Positions 62,752 to 64,000 of a DNA stretch of 64,000 bases are shown here, piece by piece. Source of the stretch: Bacillus infantis (GTDB lineage: Bacteria; Bacillota; Bacilli; Bacillales; Cytobacillaceae); NCBI RefSeq assembly GCF_020171945.1, contig NZ_JAIVAP010000002.1:1-64000 (forward strand), given 5' to 3'. The notes under the pieces were generated by a model. It was not told the DNA's origin. It was given only the letters and a program-made list of their open reading frames with translations, and made no database searches. The stretch's first letter is position 1. Each line of letters starts with the position of its first letter. Position numbers and translations under genes: made by a program.

Positions 62752-62803
62752 TCGAGGAAACTTTTCCCTTCTCTTCTCCGTATATATATCGGGAGGGAAA
62801 ACA

Positions 62804-63517
62804 ATGAAACTATTAACAGCGCAAATAAAACAGGCGGGATACAGCAAAGAGGCGCCATATCTGCAGGATATTCAATTTGAAGTCCATTCAGGAGAGCTGA
62901 TCGGCCTTATCGGGGCGAATGGTGCAGGAAAGAGCACAACCATTAAAACGATTCTTGGCCTGATGGAATATACAGAAGGAGAAACCATTTTTAATGAAGG
63001 GATCAAATACTCTTATGTTCCCGAGCGGCCCATCTTTTATGACGAACTTACATTATGGGAGCATCTCGACTTTATCGCTGCAGTTGAAGAGCTCAGCGAT
63101 CAGGAATACAGGAAGCAGGCGGAGAGGCTGCTGGAGATTTATAAGCTGGCAGACTATGCACATGATTATCCCCATACATATTCAAAAGGAATGCAGCAGA
63201 AGGCCATGCTGGTCCTCTCCATGATCATCAATCCTTCTCTATATATCATTGATGAGCCTTTCATCGGCCTGGATCCAAATGCAACCAGGCTTTTCCTGGA
63301 ATCAGTCGAAAAGGAGCGCCAGAAGGGTGCAGGCATTTTGATGTCGACCCATGTTCTGGACACTGCCGAAAAGGTTTGCGACAGGTTTATAATCATTAAT
63401 AAAGGCAGGGTCGCGGCATCTGGGACCATGGATGAAATCAGGCAGAAATGCGGTTTGCCTGGCGGGTCGCTGTTTGACTGCTTCCACAAGTATTCAGAGG
63501 AGCATGAAAATGACTAG
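62804..63517 (+). CDS. ythP: ABC transporter ATP-binding protein YthP (EcsA-like)
   Basis: A 237-residue ATPase with Walker A GANGAGKST (about 38-46), a degenerate signature YSKGMQQK, Walker B LYIIDEPFIGLD and the H-loop STHVLD. It belongs to the EcsA/YthP group that pairs with EcsB-like membrane proteins. ATG at 62804 follows GGGAGGG. Its end overlaps ythQ by 8 bp. Confidence 0.9.
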   Translation: MKLLTAQIKQAGYSKEAPYLQDIQFEVHSGELIGLIGANGAGKSTTIKTILGLMEYTEGETIFNEGIKYSYVPERPIFYDELTLWEHLDFIAAVEELSDQEYRKQAERLLEIYKLADYAHDYPHTYSKGMQQKAMLVLSMIINPSLYIIDEPFIGLDPNATRLFLESVEKERQKGAGILMSTHVLDTAEKVCDRFIIINKGRVAASGTMDEIRQKCGLPGGSLFDCFHKYSEEHEND

Positions 63518-64000
63518 CAGCAAGCTCCTTTTTAAAAGGCTTTCGGCAGAATGGAAATACCAGTACAGCGTCTTCAAATCAATTGCGGACTGGACCATCA
63601 TTCTTTATGTGGCGGTTCCTGCAGCAGTCATCTCTTTTTTCATATACAGGTCCTGGTGGACAGAAATGCCCGGGTGGATCTCAATGGTGCCGGCAGTTTT
63701 CCTGTTCCTTCCAGGCTATATAGCCTCATGGGGCGGCCATTACCGAACCTTTATCCAAGAGGCGGATAAAGTATTTCTTATAAAAAACAGGAAGCTTTAT
63801 TTTGGACTTAAAAAAGGAGCTTTCCTCTATTCTCTTCTGGCCGGAGCGTGCCAGGCAGCCTTGATAGCCATTCTGCTGCTTCCCTTTTTCATGGGGCATT
63901 ACGGCTTTACAATGCTATATGCCGTTTCCTATTTCCTGTTTTTCTTTTCCTGCAGAGTGTTTATAATGTGGCTGAAGCAAAAACTGAGAAAGATAGAAGG
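63510..64000 (+). CDS. ythQ: EcsB-like ABC permease YthQ (partial, runs off window)
   Basis: Open frame from ATG at 63510 (MTSSKLLFKRLSAEWKYQ) to the window end, 163 codons without stop, so the gene is cut by the edge. It shows the EcsB-type N-terminus and at least four membrane helices. The overlap with ythP and AGAGGAGC upstream support the start. Confidence 0.88.
   Translation, partial: MTSSKLLFKRLSAEWKYQYSVFKSIADWTIILYVAVPAAVISFFIYRSWWTEMPGWISMVPAVFLFLPGYIASWGGHYRTFIQEADKVFLIKNRKLYFGLKKGAFLYSLLAGACQAALIAILLLPFFMGHYGFTMLYAVSYFLFFFSCRVFIMWLKQKLRKIE

Overview
This 64 kb window is a stretch of chromosome from a Gram-positive, endospore-forming member of the Bacillaceae (Bacillus sensu lato, low-to-mid G+C). 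The evidence is strong AAGGAGG-type ribosome binding sites, TTG/GTG starts, a T-box and an S-box riboswitch, the sporulation gene cse60, and gene order closely matching the men-luxS-ytl-metK-ytq-leuS-ytfP-yth part of the Bacillus subtilis chromosome. There are no rRNA or tRNA genes, no CRISPR array, no prophage and no intact insertion sequence. The interest lies mainly in intergenic DNA: regulatory RNAs, operators and two dispersed repeat families.

Layout. 1-9 kb: menaquinone synthesis, with menA on the minus strand and menFDHBEC as a plus-strand operon with a terminator-like hairpin between menB and menE. 9-20 kb: lipoproteins, a DUF1540 mini-protein, a cytochrome bd-type quinol oxidase (cydAB), an orphan ZnuA-like zinc-binding lipoprotein divergent from a beta-carbonic anhydrase with a Zur-box-like site between them, yidD, luxS, cls and dps (with a sigma-B-like promoter). 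20-30 kb: ytkD, the ytlACD ABC transporter, ytmA/ytmB, the citA/citR pair and pckA. 30-34 kb: the aa3-type menaquinol oxidase qoxABCD with two CRP/FNR-type palindromes upstream. 34-40 kb: a DCC-family protein, a SAM-I riboswitch with an unusually large P3 arm, a further structured leader, metK, asnB and a C39-like peptidase. 40-47 kb: ytoA, ytpA, ytpB, the wobble-uridine modification genes mnmM/mnmL (ytqB/ytqA), ytzC, a hydrolase and yttB. 48-52 kb: a catabolic island for 3-hydroxybutyrate, with a sigma-54 activator, three TCCGGA palindromes, a consensus -24/-12 promoter, a GntP-type permease and a dehydrogenase. 52-64 kb: T-box-leuS, ytwF, cse60, ytfP, murJ, an rsuA-like gene, ytzE, a membrane M48 protease with ankyrin repeats, a MOSC protein and ythP-ythQ (the last truncated by the window edge).

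How the parts fit together. The men genes make menaquinone, which both terminal oxidases here (bd and aa3) use as menaquinol. citA and pckA are carbon-flux genes. metK makes SAM, which feeds the SAM-dependent enzymes MnmM and MnmL; luxS recycles the SAM by-product. Most genes are ordinary core genes. The best candidates for new biology are (i) a roughly 135-bp hairpin repeat, present four times, whose copies differ by compensatory base changes, (ii) the structured DNA between the SAM riboswitch and metK, (iii) the sigma-54 control region in which the activator's own terminator is built from two of its putative binding sites, and (iv) the protease-ankyrin fusion. All functional assignments rest on reading the sequence and family knowledge; no database search was run.
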